DNA of 64,000 bases from Candidatus Eisenbergiella merdavium. Its GTDB lineage: Bacteria > Bacillota > Clostridia > Lachnospirales > Lachnospiraceae. The DNA lies in contig DWWS01000020.1 in the NCBI GenBank assembly GCA_019119595.1, positions 1 through 64,000 on the forward strand, given 5' to 3'. Shown in pieces: positions 35,956 to 43,418 of this stretch. The translations under genes were made by a program, and so were the position numbers. The notes beneath the pieces are model-generated. The model saw only the letters and a program-made list of their open reading frames with translations. It was not told where the DNA came from and did not search any database. Position 1 is the first letter of the stretch. The number at the start of each line of letters is the position of its first letter.

Positions 35956-36268
35956 TCCGTTCCGCAAAAAAAAGGCGGCTGAGGAAGAGAACGAATACAT
36001 AGCCAAAGGATTCCATCACCGGGCCGTTCAGAAAGGACAGGCCCCTCAGCCCGCAGATATTCAGCACGGTGGAGCAGACGAGCAGGAAGTAGCCGCCCAG
36101 CACCCAGACGTTTAAATACTCCCGGATCAGAGAGGGCCAGGAGCGCATCGCCCCTTTTTTCAGTAAAACCTGGGAAAAGGAAGCCGCAAGCACCCCGGCC
36201 AGCAGAAAACCATAGTAAACAAATCCGGTTCCCCGAAAAAAAACCACCGCGAAATCGCCTTCACCCAT
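35891..36268 (-). CDS. Half-size EamA/SMR-like membrane protein, second of a pair
   Basis: This 125-residue protein has four predicted membrane helices (VYYGFLLAGVLAASFSQVLL, VWVLGGYFLLVCSTVLNICG, VMESFGYVFVLFLSRLFF, AGVGCILAGMLLYYL). The helix motif ASFSQVLLKKGA resembles the first helix of ArnE/ArnF and SMR-type proteins. The frame extends upstream, but the ATG at 36268 has GGAGGGG at 9 nt. It overlaps the stop of the previous gene within ATGGGTGA, so the two are coupled. Paired four-helix proteins of this type act as heterodimers; ArnE/F flip undecaprenyl-phosphate-aminoarabinose. A flippase role here is inferred only. Confidence 0.8.
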   Translation of the reverse strand: MGEGDFAVVFFRGTGFVYYGFLLAGVLAASFSQVLLKKGAMRSWPSLIREYLNVWVLGGYFLLVCSTVLNICGLRGLSFLNGPVMESFGYVFVLFLSRLFFAERITKRKLAGVGCILAGMLLYYL

Positions 36269-36698
36269 TGCTCTGCCCCTCCTTCCCGCTGTCTCCGGCG
36301 CCCCTGCCGGAGGCGGCACTTTCTTCTCCATCCGATCTGTCCTGTCGGTCATTTCCGCCGTTGACGATCAGAGTTCCCGCGATCACAAGTCCGACGCCGA
36401 CGATATTTTTCACCGTAACGCGGTCATGGAACAGCACGACCGCCCACAGCATGGACCAAAGAAGGGCCATCGCCCGGTTGGTATAAGCCACGGACAGCTC
36501 GAACTTTTTAATCATCTGCTGCCACAGCAGGGCGTAGATCCCGAGGATCACAAGCTCCATCAGATAAAAGAACAGGAAACGGGCGGAAAACGGTTCCTGC
36601 CCGCTCGCCAGCTTTGCCATTACGCTGGAAAGGGTATAAATGACGATCACCGCCTGCAGGATCAGGATATCCTTCAGCCTGAGCTTCTCCTTTCGCAT
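36261..36698 (-). CDS. Half-size EamA/SMR-like membrane protein, first of a pair
   Basis: This 145-residue protein has four helices (ILQAVIVIYTLSSVMAKLA, FLFFYLMELVILGIYALL, ALLWSMLWAVVLFHD, IVGVGLVIAGTLIV) and a hydrophilic Asp/Arg/Gly-rich C-terminal tail. It lacks the second half of a full ten-helix EamA transporter, which the coupled downstream gene appears to supply. The start at 36698 is chosen over an ATG 27 bp upstream because GGAGG lies 7 nt before it. The pair may flip a polyprenyl-phosphate sugar for the membrane glycosyltransferases in this region, since those need a flippase and no gtrA is present in the window. Confidence 0.8.
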   Translation of the reverse strand: MRKEKLRLKDILILQAVIVIYTLSSVMAKLASGQEPFSARFLFFYLMELVILGIYALLWQQMIKKFELSVAYTNRAMALLWSMLWAVVLFHDRVTVKNIVGVGLVIAGTLIVNGGNDRQDRSDGEESAASGRGAGDSGKEGQSNG

Positions 36699-36893
36699 AT
36701 TAACCTCCATGCCAGTCCGGAGCACCGCAGATCCTGCCCTGCCCCGGTCATTTTTTCAATCCCATACACCATAACACAGAACCCTTCATAATTCAAATAT
36801 TTCAGCCTGTCTCCGTACTTGTTACGGTTCACTGGCAAGACAGCAGGCTGTAACCCGTATTTCTTATAAAAAAATGAAAAATCCGTTACTCCG

Positions 36894-36923
36894 TGGACAG
36901 GCCGGGGGAAGAAATGGTAATAT
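36894..36923 (+). promoter_or_regulatory. Possible promoter of the SGNH-fold gene
   Basis: TGGACA (36894-36899) and TAATAT (36918-36923) are 18 bp apart, about 98 bp upstream of the start codon. Both boxes have mismatches. Confidence 0.45.
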
Positions 36924-37020
36924 AGAAAGCGGATCAGGAAGGACGGCCTCTGCAGGCCAGCGGGACCAGCCTGCCTGTAAAAGCCGGAATTTATTTTTTG
37001 AAAGAAAAGAGATTAAAAAT

Positions 37021-38226
37021 ATGACAGACAGGATCAGACAGTCCGGAAAGCCGGATAAAACCAGGCTTTCCGGCGACAGCATCCTCCCTTCCGACGACGA
37101 GCTGCTGGAGGATGCTTTTTTCCCGGATGAAGAAACGGCTTCCCGTACCACAGACCGAAGCAGCCGTTCCCGGCGTTCGGCTTCATCCGCGGGTACGGCG
37201 CGCCGCCGGAAAACCGGCAGGAAAAGGAGCGCGGGCCGCAGCTCATCCCGCTCTTCCTCCCGCGGCAAAAAACGCCGCAGGAGCCGGCAGGATTATATTC
37301 ACCTTGCTCTTCTTGCGGTAATCCTTCTGATGTTTCTGAGCGCTGCCATACGGCTGATCCTCTGGAATATCGGCGAGGATTCCGGATATGATCCCAACGC
37401 GGATACCTCCGAATTTGACACCGAGCCTCAGGACTATATTCAGCCGATGGATGCCAGCCTGCTTGAGGGACATGAGGACGACGGCATCAATACCATCGTC
37501 TGCCTGGGGAACGCCCCCTTTTCGGATGAGCGGGGAAGCGCCGGGCTGGCGGAGAAGATCGGAGAAAAATGTGACGCCACCGTTTACAACTGTGCCTTCC
37601 CGGATTCCTATCTTTCCATGAAATATACGGAATACACCGACAGCTATCCGCAGGACGCCATGAGCCTGTACCTGGTCACGGCTTCCCTGTGCGGCCAGGA
37701 TTTCACTCTGATGGAGCACGCGGCCGGACTGGCAGAGGATGCGCAGGGTACGAAGGAGGCGCTTGATACGCTGAAAAGCGTGGACTTTTCCGTTGTTGAC
37801 ATGATCGTGATCATGTATGATCTGAGCGATTACATGGACGGCCGCCCGGTGATGGACGAAAACAACGATATCAACCTGATCACCTGGAACGGAGCGCTGA
37901 ACGCCTCCATCCGGCTGATCCAGCAGACCTATCCTCATATCCGGATCGTCGTCCTCTCTCCCGCCTACGGCCAGTATACCGACGGGAGCGGGAACCCGGT
38001 CAACCCGGACACGGAGGATCTTGGAAACGGCACTCTCCCCGATTATGTGCTTCATGAGATCGACGTAGCCATGGCAAACGGGGTCAGCATTCTGGACAAC
38101 TACTACGGCTCGGTAACCGAAAACCAGGCGGAAGAATGCCTGACGGAAGGCTACCGCCTGAATGAAGCGGGCCGGGAGCGGATCGCACAGCGGTTTGCGG
38201 AGAAGATTTTCCTGATAAAGAAATAA
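37021..38226 (+). CDS. Membrane-anchored SGNH-fold protein lacking catalytic residues (predicted pseudoenzyme)
   Basis: This 401-residue protein has a Ser/Arg-rich basic cytosolic tail (1-90), one membrane span (about 92-114) and an extracytoplasmic SGNH-like domain. It aligns by eye with the SGNH lipoprotein at 47765-48823: TIVCLGNAPFSDERG against IVVFGDSIWDMDRG, MYDLSDY against YGLNDY, LSPAYGQY against ISPTYCQF, and EGYRLNEAG against DGVHLTESG. So Ser becomes Ala165, the Asn of block III becomes Ser269, and the catalytic His becomes Arg379. It is therefore unlikely to be an active esterase. Translation starts at 37021; an upstream frame exists without support. A terminator follows at 38234-38275. 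Confidence 0.78.
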   Translation: MTDRIRQSGKPDKTRLSGDSILPSDDELLEDAFFPDEETASRTTDRSSRSRRSASSAGTARRRKTGRKRSAGRSSSRSSSRGKKRRRSRQDYIHLALLAVILLMFLSAAIRLILWNIGEDSGYDPNADTSEFDTEPQDYIQPMDASLLEGHEDDGINTIVCLGNAPFSDERGSAGLAEKIGEKCDATVYNCAFPDSYLSMKYTEYTDSYPQDAMSLYLVTASLCGQDFTLMEHAAGLAEDAQGTKEALDTLKSVDFSVVDMIVIMYDLSDYMDGRPVMDENNDINLITWNGALNASIRLIQQTYPHIRIVVLSPAYGQYTDGSGNPVNPDTEDLGNGTLPDYVLHEIDVAMANGVSILDNYYGSVTENQAEECLTEGYRLNEAGRERIAQRFAEKIFLIKK

Positions 38227-38233
38227 ATATAAA

Positions 38234-38275
38234 GCCGGACGGATTTCCCTTTTCCCAAATCCGCCCGGCCTTTTC
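38234..38275. terminator. Bidirectional terminator between convergent genes
   Basis: GCCGG-A-CGGATTT (38234-38246) pairs with AAATCCG-CC-CGGC, with T residues after the stem on the plus strand and a T-rich tail on the minus strand. It lies between the SGNH-fold gene and the convergent gene at 38306. Confidence 0.8.
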
Positions 38276-38305
38276 TGACTGCCCGCTTTCCGGTTCGGCT
38301 TCTTT

Positions 38306-39067
38306 TCATCCCTTTTTCCAAATCGGCACATCCGTATTCCGGAACACATCGTAGCCGCCGATCTCTCCGATTTTTTCCAGCCCGTATTCCGACGGCTCTC
38401 CCTCCGTCGGCCTGGCCTTGTTCAGGATCAGATACTGCACCCCGTAATCATCCAGAAGCTCCGCCACCAGATCGATCGGAATCGTTTCGGCCTCCATCAG
38501 CGCGTAGATGGGATGCTCTCTGTGATCCCAGCTCGCAACCAGCATATCGCGGCCGTAAGGCATCTGAATTTCCGAGGTGTACTGTCTGATATACTGGATC
38601 AGCTCAGAAGGAAATACCGCCCAGACGCGCTCCTCATCCTCCGCCGGCATGATCAGGTCGCAGATCGCCGGCACCTCAGCGGGAAGATGATAACGATTCT
38701 CCGCTCTGGATACATTCACGTTTTCATACACGCAGCTCCCCCCAAGAATGCACACCGCAGCCAGCAAAATCAGCCCGATCCGCGTATGCTTTCCGATCAG
38801 CCTCACGCCGGCGTACGCGGTCAACACCGTCATGGGAAGAAGCCACAGAATACGGTAATAGGTTCCCGCCTCCTCCACCCGATTCATCACCGCCTTAAAC
38901 AGCGGGAAAAAGAACAGAATCAGCGTTACCGCTGAGGTTTCCAGCAGTACCAGCCGCACCCTCCGGTCTTTTTCCACAGCAAGCAGATAGATCAGCGCCG
39001 CCAGGAACAGAAACGGATAGATTCCGTTTCCGCTGTAGTCCAAAAATATTGTCAGGATTTCTCTCAT
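38306..39067 (-). CDS. Membrane protein with extracytoplasmic C-terminal domain, unknown function
   Basis: This 253-residue protein has about four membrane helices in its first half (YPFLFLAALIYLLAV, AVTLILFFFPLFKAV, ILWLLPMTVLTAYAGV, IGLILLAAVCILGGSCVY) followed by a soluble domain of about 130 residues (from VYENVNVSRAENRYH) containing DLVAELLDDYGVQYLILNKA. This C-terminal layout resembles the end of membrane glycosyltransferases that carry an extracytoplasmic domain, so it may be the C-terminal half of a split protein whose N-terminal half is the next upstream gene (39151-40335). Its ATG has AGAGGTAA upstream. It is last in the MBOAT operon. No family name is recognised. Confidence 0.72.
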   Translation of the reverse strand: MREILTIFLDYSGNGIYPFLFLAALIYLLAVEKDRRVRLVLLETSAVTLILFFFPLFKAVMNRVEEAGTYYRILWLLPMTVLTAYAGVRLIGKHTRIGLILLAAVCILGGSCVYENVNVSRAENRYHLPAEVPAICDLIMPAEDEERVWAVFPSELIQYIRQYTSEIQMPYGRDMLVASWDHREHPIYALMEAETIPIDLVAELLDDYGVQYLILNKARPTEGEPSEYGLEKIGEIGGYDVFRNTDVPIWKKG

Positions 39068-39150
39068 GATTACCTCTTTTTTTCCGCGCGGCCTTCAGGA
39101 TTTCAGTCTACCGCGCTTAACGCTCCGCCCGCGCCCATAAGCCGCCGGGA

Positions 39151-40335
39151 TCAAAGAAAGGCCACCGCCGCATAAATTCCCAGATAGATCATTCCGGGAA
39201 TACAGACAGCGGCAAGCGGGAACAGCCAGCCGGGCCGTTTCTGCCGGACCGCAAGCACCAGCCCGGCAACGGCGATGAAAAGAGCGAGCAGAAAAGCCCC
39301 CATCGTGGTCGCCATGGCCGCCGTCACGCTGTTTGCCGCCATCAAAAGCCACCAGCCCGCCTGCTTTTTTCCCTTCTGTTCCCCGTCTGTTCCCGTTTTC
39401 CAAAGCTGAAGAAGCGCCCAGACAGCGGTAAGCAGCACCAGGTTGCAGAGGACGGATTTTCCCTGCCAGGTCCGCATCAGGAAAAAGGTCGCGTTCGTAT
39501 AGATCGAAGTATTTCCGAAAATCTGAAGCAGGCTTACCAGAATCAGAAAGACCGCCGTTTTCCGCCCCTCGCCGTGAAACAGCCGCATGCCGATCCGGAA
39601 ATAGACCAGATAGGTGAGCGGAAGCAGCACCAGCGGAAGCACGCTGTGCGCAATGATGGCCGGATGGATTCCCGTCACTCTGGCTAGATAGGCCTCCCAA
39701 ATGGGAAGCGCGGCAAGCGCATGGCGGTAATCCAGCGCGGTGCTTAAGCCTGTATACGGCAGGATCCGGTAAAGCACGTCCGTCTGCTCCGCGATAACGG
39801 ACTGCGCCACATAATAGGCATCGTCCCCGTCAAAAAACTCATGGGTGTAGGCCATATACATCTGGAACAGAATCAGTCCCACGGCAAGCGCCCAGTAAAG
39901 CGTCGTTTCCACAGACGGCTTTTTTCGCCTTTCCATCAGCGCGCGCCCGTCCTCAGCCATTCCCCGAAGCACGGGGAAACCGAATATCAGTCCGGCACAG
40001 GACAGGATCGCAAGCAGGATGGAATAAATGGTCACGATCCTGGGGAAGCCCCAGTTTTCAAAAAGAATGACGGGAACCGCCACAAGCTGGAACACCGCAA
40101 GCATGAGCACGAAGCCCGCCGCGTAGACCGCCGCCGGGCAGACGCTCACGGCTCTTCGTCCCCACAGAAGCCTTCCGATTCCGGAAGCTCCCTTTTTTTC
40201 TCCCGCCGTTTTCTTTTCACCGGCCTGCTCCCCATGCCACGCCGCCTGCTCCCCCGGCATCGCAAGAGCGGGAAGCAGACCGATACAGAACGGAGCCGCG
40301 ATCAAAACCGCAAACGCAGCCAACAGTCCAATCAT
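39151..40335 (-). CDS. Multi-pass membrane protein (possible GT-C-like or DUF6077-type)
   Basis: This 394-residue protein has about ten membrane helices and a Lys/Gly-rich loop at about 40-55. An acidic loop after the fourth helix, THEFFDGDDAYYVAQS, resembles the Asp/Glu-containing first loop of GT-C glycosyltransferases. The C-terminus ends within a membrane helix, as if the protein continues in the separate gene at 38306. Together the two have the layout of one GT-C-like protein. The start at 40335 has GGAGG at 6 nt. The 5' sequence AAAGCGCTTCGGATTGGAGG matches that in front of trpE almost exactly. It follows the DltD-like gene by 33 bp in the same operon. Confidence 0.7.
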   Translation of the reverse strand: MIGLLAAFAVLIAAPFCIGLLPALAMPGEQAAWHGEQAGEKKTAGEKKGASGIGRLLWGRRAVSVCPAAVYAAGFVLMLAVFQLVAVPVILFENWGFPRIVTIYSILLAILSCAGLIFGFPVLRGMAEDGRALMERRKKPSVETTLYWALAVGLILFQMYMAYTHEFFDGDDAYYVAQSVIAEQTDVLYRILPYTGLSTALDYRHALAALPIWEAYLARVTGIHPAIIAHSVLPLVLLPLTYLVYFRIGMRLFHGEGRKTAVFLILVSLLQIFGNTSIYTNATFFLMRTWQGKSVLCNLVLLTAVWALLQLWKTGTDGEQKGKKQAGWWLLMAANSVTAAMATTMGAFLLALFIAVAGLVLAVRQKRPGWLFPLAAVCIPGMIYLGIYAAVAFL

Positions 40336-40368
40336 GATTTCCTCCAATCCGAAGCGCTTTTGCTTCGT

Positions 40369-41430
40369 CTATTCATACCAGTTATCATAAATCGCCTCAT
40401 AATCATAGGTGGACGCAAGGTCAGCCAGATCGGCAAACACCTCTCCGCAGTTTTCCGGCGTCAGCTCACACGCCCCGCTCGCGAAGCATTCCACGATATA
40501 CCGGCAGACATCCGCATGGTAGTGGGTGTAATCCGCGTAATTATTCAGATCGCAGACGATATCCCTCTGGTTCTGAAAACAGAATACACGCACATTTTCA
40601 TAGGAAAGCAGGCGGCTGGTCACATACTCCAGCTCGGCGATCTCCGCATCCAGCTGCTTCTGACGCATCACGTCATTCCAGTACAGGATGCTGTAGGGCG
40701 GATAAAAGAAAATAAATTCCGTCTCCGGATGCTCCTCGATATAAGGGCAGATATTATGGTCCAGGTTGGCCGCCGCCCCGGAAAGGAAAATGTCCTCCGG
40801 CATTTCCTCCTCCGCTTCCTCTACAGGCTCATAATACATCAGCACATTCGCCTTGGTATAATACTGATCCGTCCACCAGGGCTTGTAAAGCTGCGTCCAG
40901 TCCGTCCGTTCCTCCGCATCCACCAGCGGCTTCAGGATATAATTGAGCAGAACGTCCTTATTAAAAACATACTGGATGTTGTTGAACGGATTTTTATCGT
41001 ACAGATATTCCGGAATGGGATATTTGGTCGCGTTGATATCCGCAGACAGCGTGTTCTGGTCAAGAGCCATAAAAACCGTCTTTACCCCATCCTTTTTGGC
41101 GTCGAAGATGATCTCCATGATATTGGCCTCGTCCTTCGGAAGCGCCCCGTTATAGCTCAGCTTCACCGTATTCAGCCCCAGCACCTCGTTAAACCAGTCG
41201 GTATCGAAGCTGGCCGTCATGGAGGAGCCAAGCAGCACGCTGTCATACTCCAGATGCCTGGCCATCCCGGGATTCTGGGAAAGCTGGTTGTCCACCTTGT
41301 ATGGGTACCCCTCCAGCGGACCGTGATACTGGAAAAACGGGTCCACAATAAGGACGAGGGCCGTTACCGCAAGCAGGCCTGCGGCCAGGGCTGCGCAGAA
41401 AAGAAGCAGCCATTTCCTGTACTGATTCAT
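40369..41430 (-). CDS. DltD/AlgJ-like SGNH partner protein of the MBOAT acyltransferase
   Basis: This 353-residue protein has one N-terminal membrane helix (about 8-30, LLLFCAALAAGLLAVTALVLIV) and an extracytoplasmic domain with VLLGSSMTASFDTDWF (65-80), where the GSS element holds the likely nucleophile Ser, and a C-terminal DYTHYHADV with a D-x-x-H pair. It thus fits the SGNH-type acyl-transfer partners found with MBOAT proteins, such as DltD or AlgJ/AlgX. The same frame stays open another 273 bp upstream through a tandem repeat, but the ATG at 41430 has AGGAG at 7 nt and begins the signal-anchor. The MBOAT gene lies upstream in the same transcript. The transferred acyl group is probably acetyl, but this is unproven. 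Confidence 0.78.
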   Translation of the reverse strand: MNQYRKWLLLFCAALAAGLLAVTALVLIVDPFFQYHGPLEGYPYKVDNQLSQNPGMARHLEYDSVLLGSSMTASFDTDWFNEVLGLNTVKLSYNGALPKDEANIMEIIFDAKKDGVKTVFMALDQNTLSADINATKYPIPEYLYDKNPFNNIQYVFNKDVLLNYILKPLVDAEERTDWTQLYKPWWTDQYYTKANVLMYYEPVEEAEEEMPEDIFLSGAAANLDHNICPYIEEHPETEFIFFYPPYSILYWNDVMRQKQLDAEIAELEYVTSRLLSYENVRVFCFQNQRDIVCDLNNYADYTHYHADVCRYIVECFASGACELTPENCGEVFADLADLASTYDYEAIYDNWYE

Positions 41431-41460
41431 GTGTGTTCTCCTGATAATGATTGATAGGCG

Positions 41461-41751
41461 GGCGGTTTGCCGCCGGCTCTCTCGCTTCCCTCCACCCCGC
41501 CGGGCACGCTCGACTCCGCTTCGCTCCGTCTCGCTTTGCGGCTGTCGCCGCATAGCCGGAGGGCAATGCCGGCCGGACGGCAAGCCGCTGGCGGTTTGCC
41601 TCCCGCGTTCCCGACCTCCACTCCGCCGGGCACGCTCGACTCCGCTTCGCTCCGTCTCGCTTTGCGGCTGTCGCCGCATAGCCGGAGGGCAATGCAGACC
41701 CAAGGGAAAGTCGCCTGCGGCGGTTTTCCCTTGGGCTGATTGCCCTCCGGC
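41461..41751. repeat. Tandem repeat of about 126 bp with inverted partial copy, between MBOAT and DltD-like genes
   Basis: A 73 bp block at 41497-41569 is repeated without change at 41623-41695 (offset 126 bp), and GGCGGTTTGCC precedes each copy. A palindrome follows at about 41700-41732, with arms CCCAAGGGAAA and TTTCCCTTGGG around an inner CGCC/GGCG. The end of the repeat (GCCGGAGGGCAAT) returns inverted at 41739-41751 as ATTGCCCTCCGGC. The block is GC-rich and open in one minus-strand frame, but it codes for no recognisable protein. It fills most of the 338 bp gap in the operon. Confidence 0.9.
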
Positions 41752-41768
41752 TGCCCGGCTCGTAGCTT

Positions 41769-43271
41769 TTAAAAGTTAAAATACAAAAAGCTGCTTACTC
41801 CGGCGAGGGAGAGGATGCACCAGAGGAGGAGGCAGGCGGTGAGGAGGGCGTTTGCGGGGCGGGGGCGGAAGCGGGCTGCGCACTGACCGGCGTTGGGAGC
41901 CAAAAATATGACCAGCAGAGTGCCAAGGGTGATGGCAGCCGGAAGGTACAGCTCGCTGTAGGGAAGGCTGTCCAGGCGGAGGAGCTTGATGACGTACCAG
42001 AACTCGTCCAGGTTGAAGCCCTCGGTCAGAGAGGCGGAGGGGAGGGCGATTCCTCCCGCAAACAGTCTGCGGAATACGGCAAATGCCTGTCTCATGGTTT
42101 CGGAACGGAAAAAAACGCAGGCGAAGCTGTAATAGCAGAAGGTGAACAGGGTCCCTGCCGCGGCATACAGACGGGAAAGCCTCCTGCCGCCGCCCTGTTT
42201 GGGATGGTCCTTCCGGTATAGCTGCCAGGCGCGGGTAACGATATAGAGGACGCCCTGCGCCGCTCCCCAGGTCACAAAGGTCCAGCCTGCGCCGTGCCAG
42301 ATGCCGCTCAGCAGAAAGACGAGGATCAGATTCGCATACATGCGCGCCCTGCCCTTCCGGTTCCCGCCTAGGGGAATATATACATACTGGCGAAAGAAAC
42401 GGTTCAGAGTGATGTGCCACCTTCTCCAAAATTCAATGATATTGACCGCTTTATAGGGGGAATCAAAGTTTACGGGAATCTCCATTCCAAACATCCATGC
42501 CAGTCCGCGGGCCATATCGCAGTAGCCGCTGAAATCAAAATAAAGCTGAATGGAATAAAAGAAGATCAGCAGCAGGCTGTCCACAGAGGAAAGGGCGGGG
42601 ATATTGGAATATCCCCAGTCCACCGCCAGGCCAAAGGTATCCGCCACCAGCACCTTTTTTACCATGCCTAACGTAAACAGGCTGATGCCTGCGGTAAATC
42701 TTTCCAGATCCGGCTTTTTCTTTCCGATCTGTGCAAACTGAGGCAGCATTTCGCTCTGGCTCACGATGGGGCCGGCGATCAGCTGGGGAAAAAAAGAGAC
42801 GAAAAGGGCATAGTCAGAAAAGGAACAGCCGCTCACCTCTCCCCGGTATGCGTCCACCACAAAGCCGATCTGCTGAAAGGTAAAAAAACTGATTCCCAGC
42901 GGGAGCAGAATGCCCTTCAGCACAAAGGAGGTTCCGAAGGCTGCGTTCACATTTTCCACAAAAAAATCATAATACTTGAAATAAAACAGAACGGCCAGAT
43001 TGCCGGCCACGCCGAAGATCATAACAGGCCTTCGCCATCCGGGACGCTTTTTCTCAGCCAGCGCCATCCCCCGGTAAACCGCGTAGTTGAACAGAATGCT
43101 ACCCACCATGATCAGCAGATAGACAGGATTAAAATATCCGTAAAACCACAACGAAAAGCCTGTCAGCCACAGTCTGGCAGGCAGGCCCTTTCCCCGGTGT
43201 GCAAGCAGATAAAAACCGCCCAGACAGAGGGGAAGGAACAGGAAAATAAAGATATAGGAATTAAACAGCAT
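41769..43271 (-). CDS. MBOAT family membrane-bound O-acyltransferase (AlgI/DltB-like)
   Basis: This 500-residue protein has about eleven membrane helices and the MBOAT signatures FWRRWHITLNRFFRQYVYIPLGG (His286) and SGIWHGAGWTFVTWGA (active-site His326). Family members move acyl groups across the membrane to cell-surface polysaccharides, usually with an SGNH/DltD-type partner, here 40369-41430. The frame has 66 more bases upstream, but GGAGAGG stands 4 nt before the ATG at 43271, where the first helix begins (MLFNSYIFIFLFLPL). A promoter is predicted at 43368-43396. AlgI-type length suggests transfer of acetyl groups; the acceptor is unknown and may be the glycan made by the nearby locus. Confidence 0.93.
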   Translation of the reverse strand: MLFNSYIFIFLFLPLCLGGFYLLAHRGKGLPARLWLTGFSLWFYGYFNPVYLLIMVGSILFNYAVYRGMALAEKKRPGWRRPVMIFGVAGNLAVLFYFKYYDFFVENVNAAFGTSFVLKGILLPLGISFFTFQQIGFVVDAYRGEVSGCSFSDYALFVSFFPQLIAGPIVSQSEMLPQFAQIGKKKPDLERFTAGISLFTLGMVKKVLVADTFGLAVDWGYSNIPALSSVDSLLLIFFYSIQLYFDFSGYCDMARGLAWMFGMEIPVNFDSPYKAVNIIEFWRRWHITLNRFFRQYVYIPLGGNRKGRARMYANLILVFLLSGIWHGAGWTFVTWGAAQGVLYIVTRAWQLYRKDHPKQGGGRRLSRLYAAAGTLFTFCYYSFACVFFRSETMRQAFAVFRRLFAGGIALPSASLTEGFNLDEFWYVIKLLRLDSLPYSELYLPAAITLGTLLVIFLAPNAGQCAARFRPRPANALLTACLLLWCILSLAGVSSFLYFNF

Positions 43272-43367
43272 AGGTCCTCTCCAAATACGTTTTTCCGTGA
43301 AGGCCCGGTCGGCAAACACGGACGGCAGTCCTGACAAAGCCGGGCTGCCGCCTGGTATGACCTTTTT

Positions 43368-43396
43368 AGTTTAGACTATCCTTGATCTTTTGACAA
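43368..43396 (-). promoter_or_regulatory. Predicted promoter of the MBOAT operon
   Basis: Minus-strand TTGTCA (43396-43391) and TAAACT (43373-43368) have a 17 bp spacer, about 97 bp upstream of the MBOAT start. It would drive the MBOAT, DltD-like and two membrane-protein genes. Confidence 0.65.
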
Positions 43397-43418
43397 GCAG
43401 GAATTTCCTGCCGCTGCT

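Noticed and set aside
41431-41703. N-terminal extension of 91 residues on the DltD-like protein
   Set aside because: It is read through the tandem repeat and is basic and repetitive. A ribosome site and membrane anchor start at 41430.
41461-41751. CRISPR array
   Set aside because: There are only two copies, 126 bp apart, with similar sequence between them and no cas genes.
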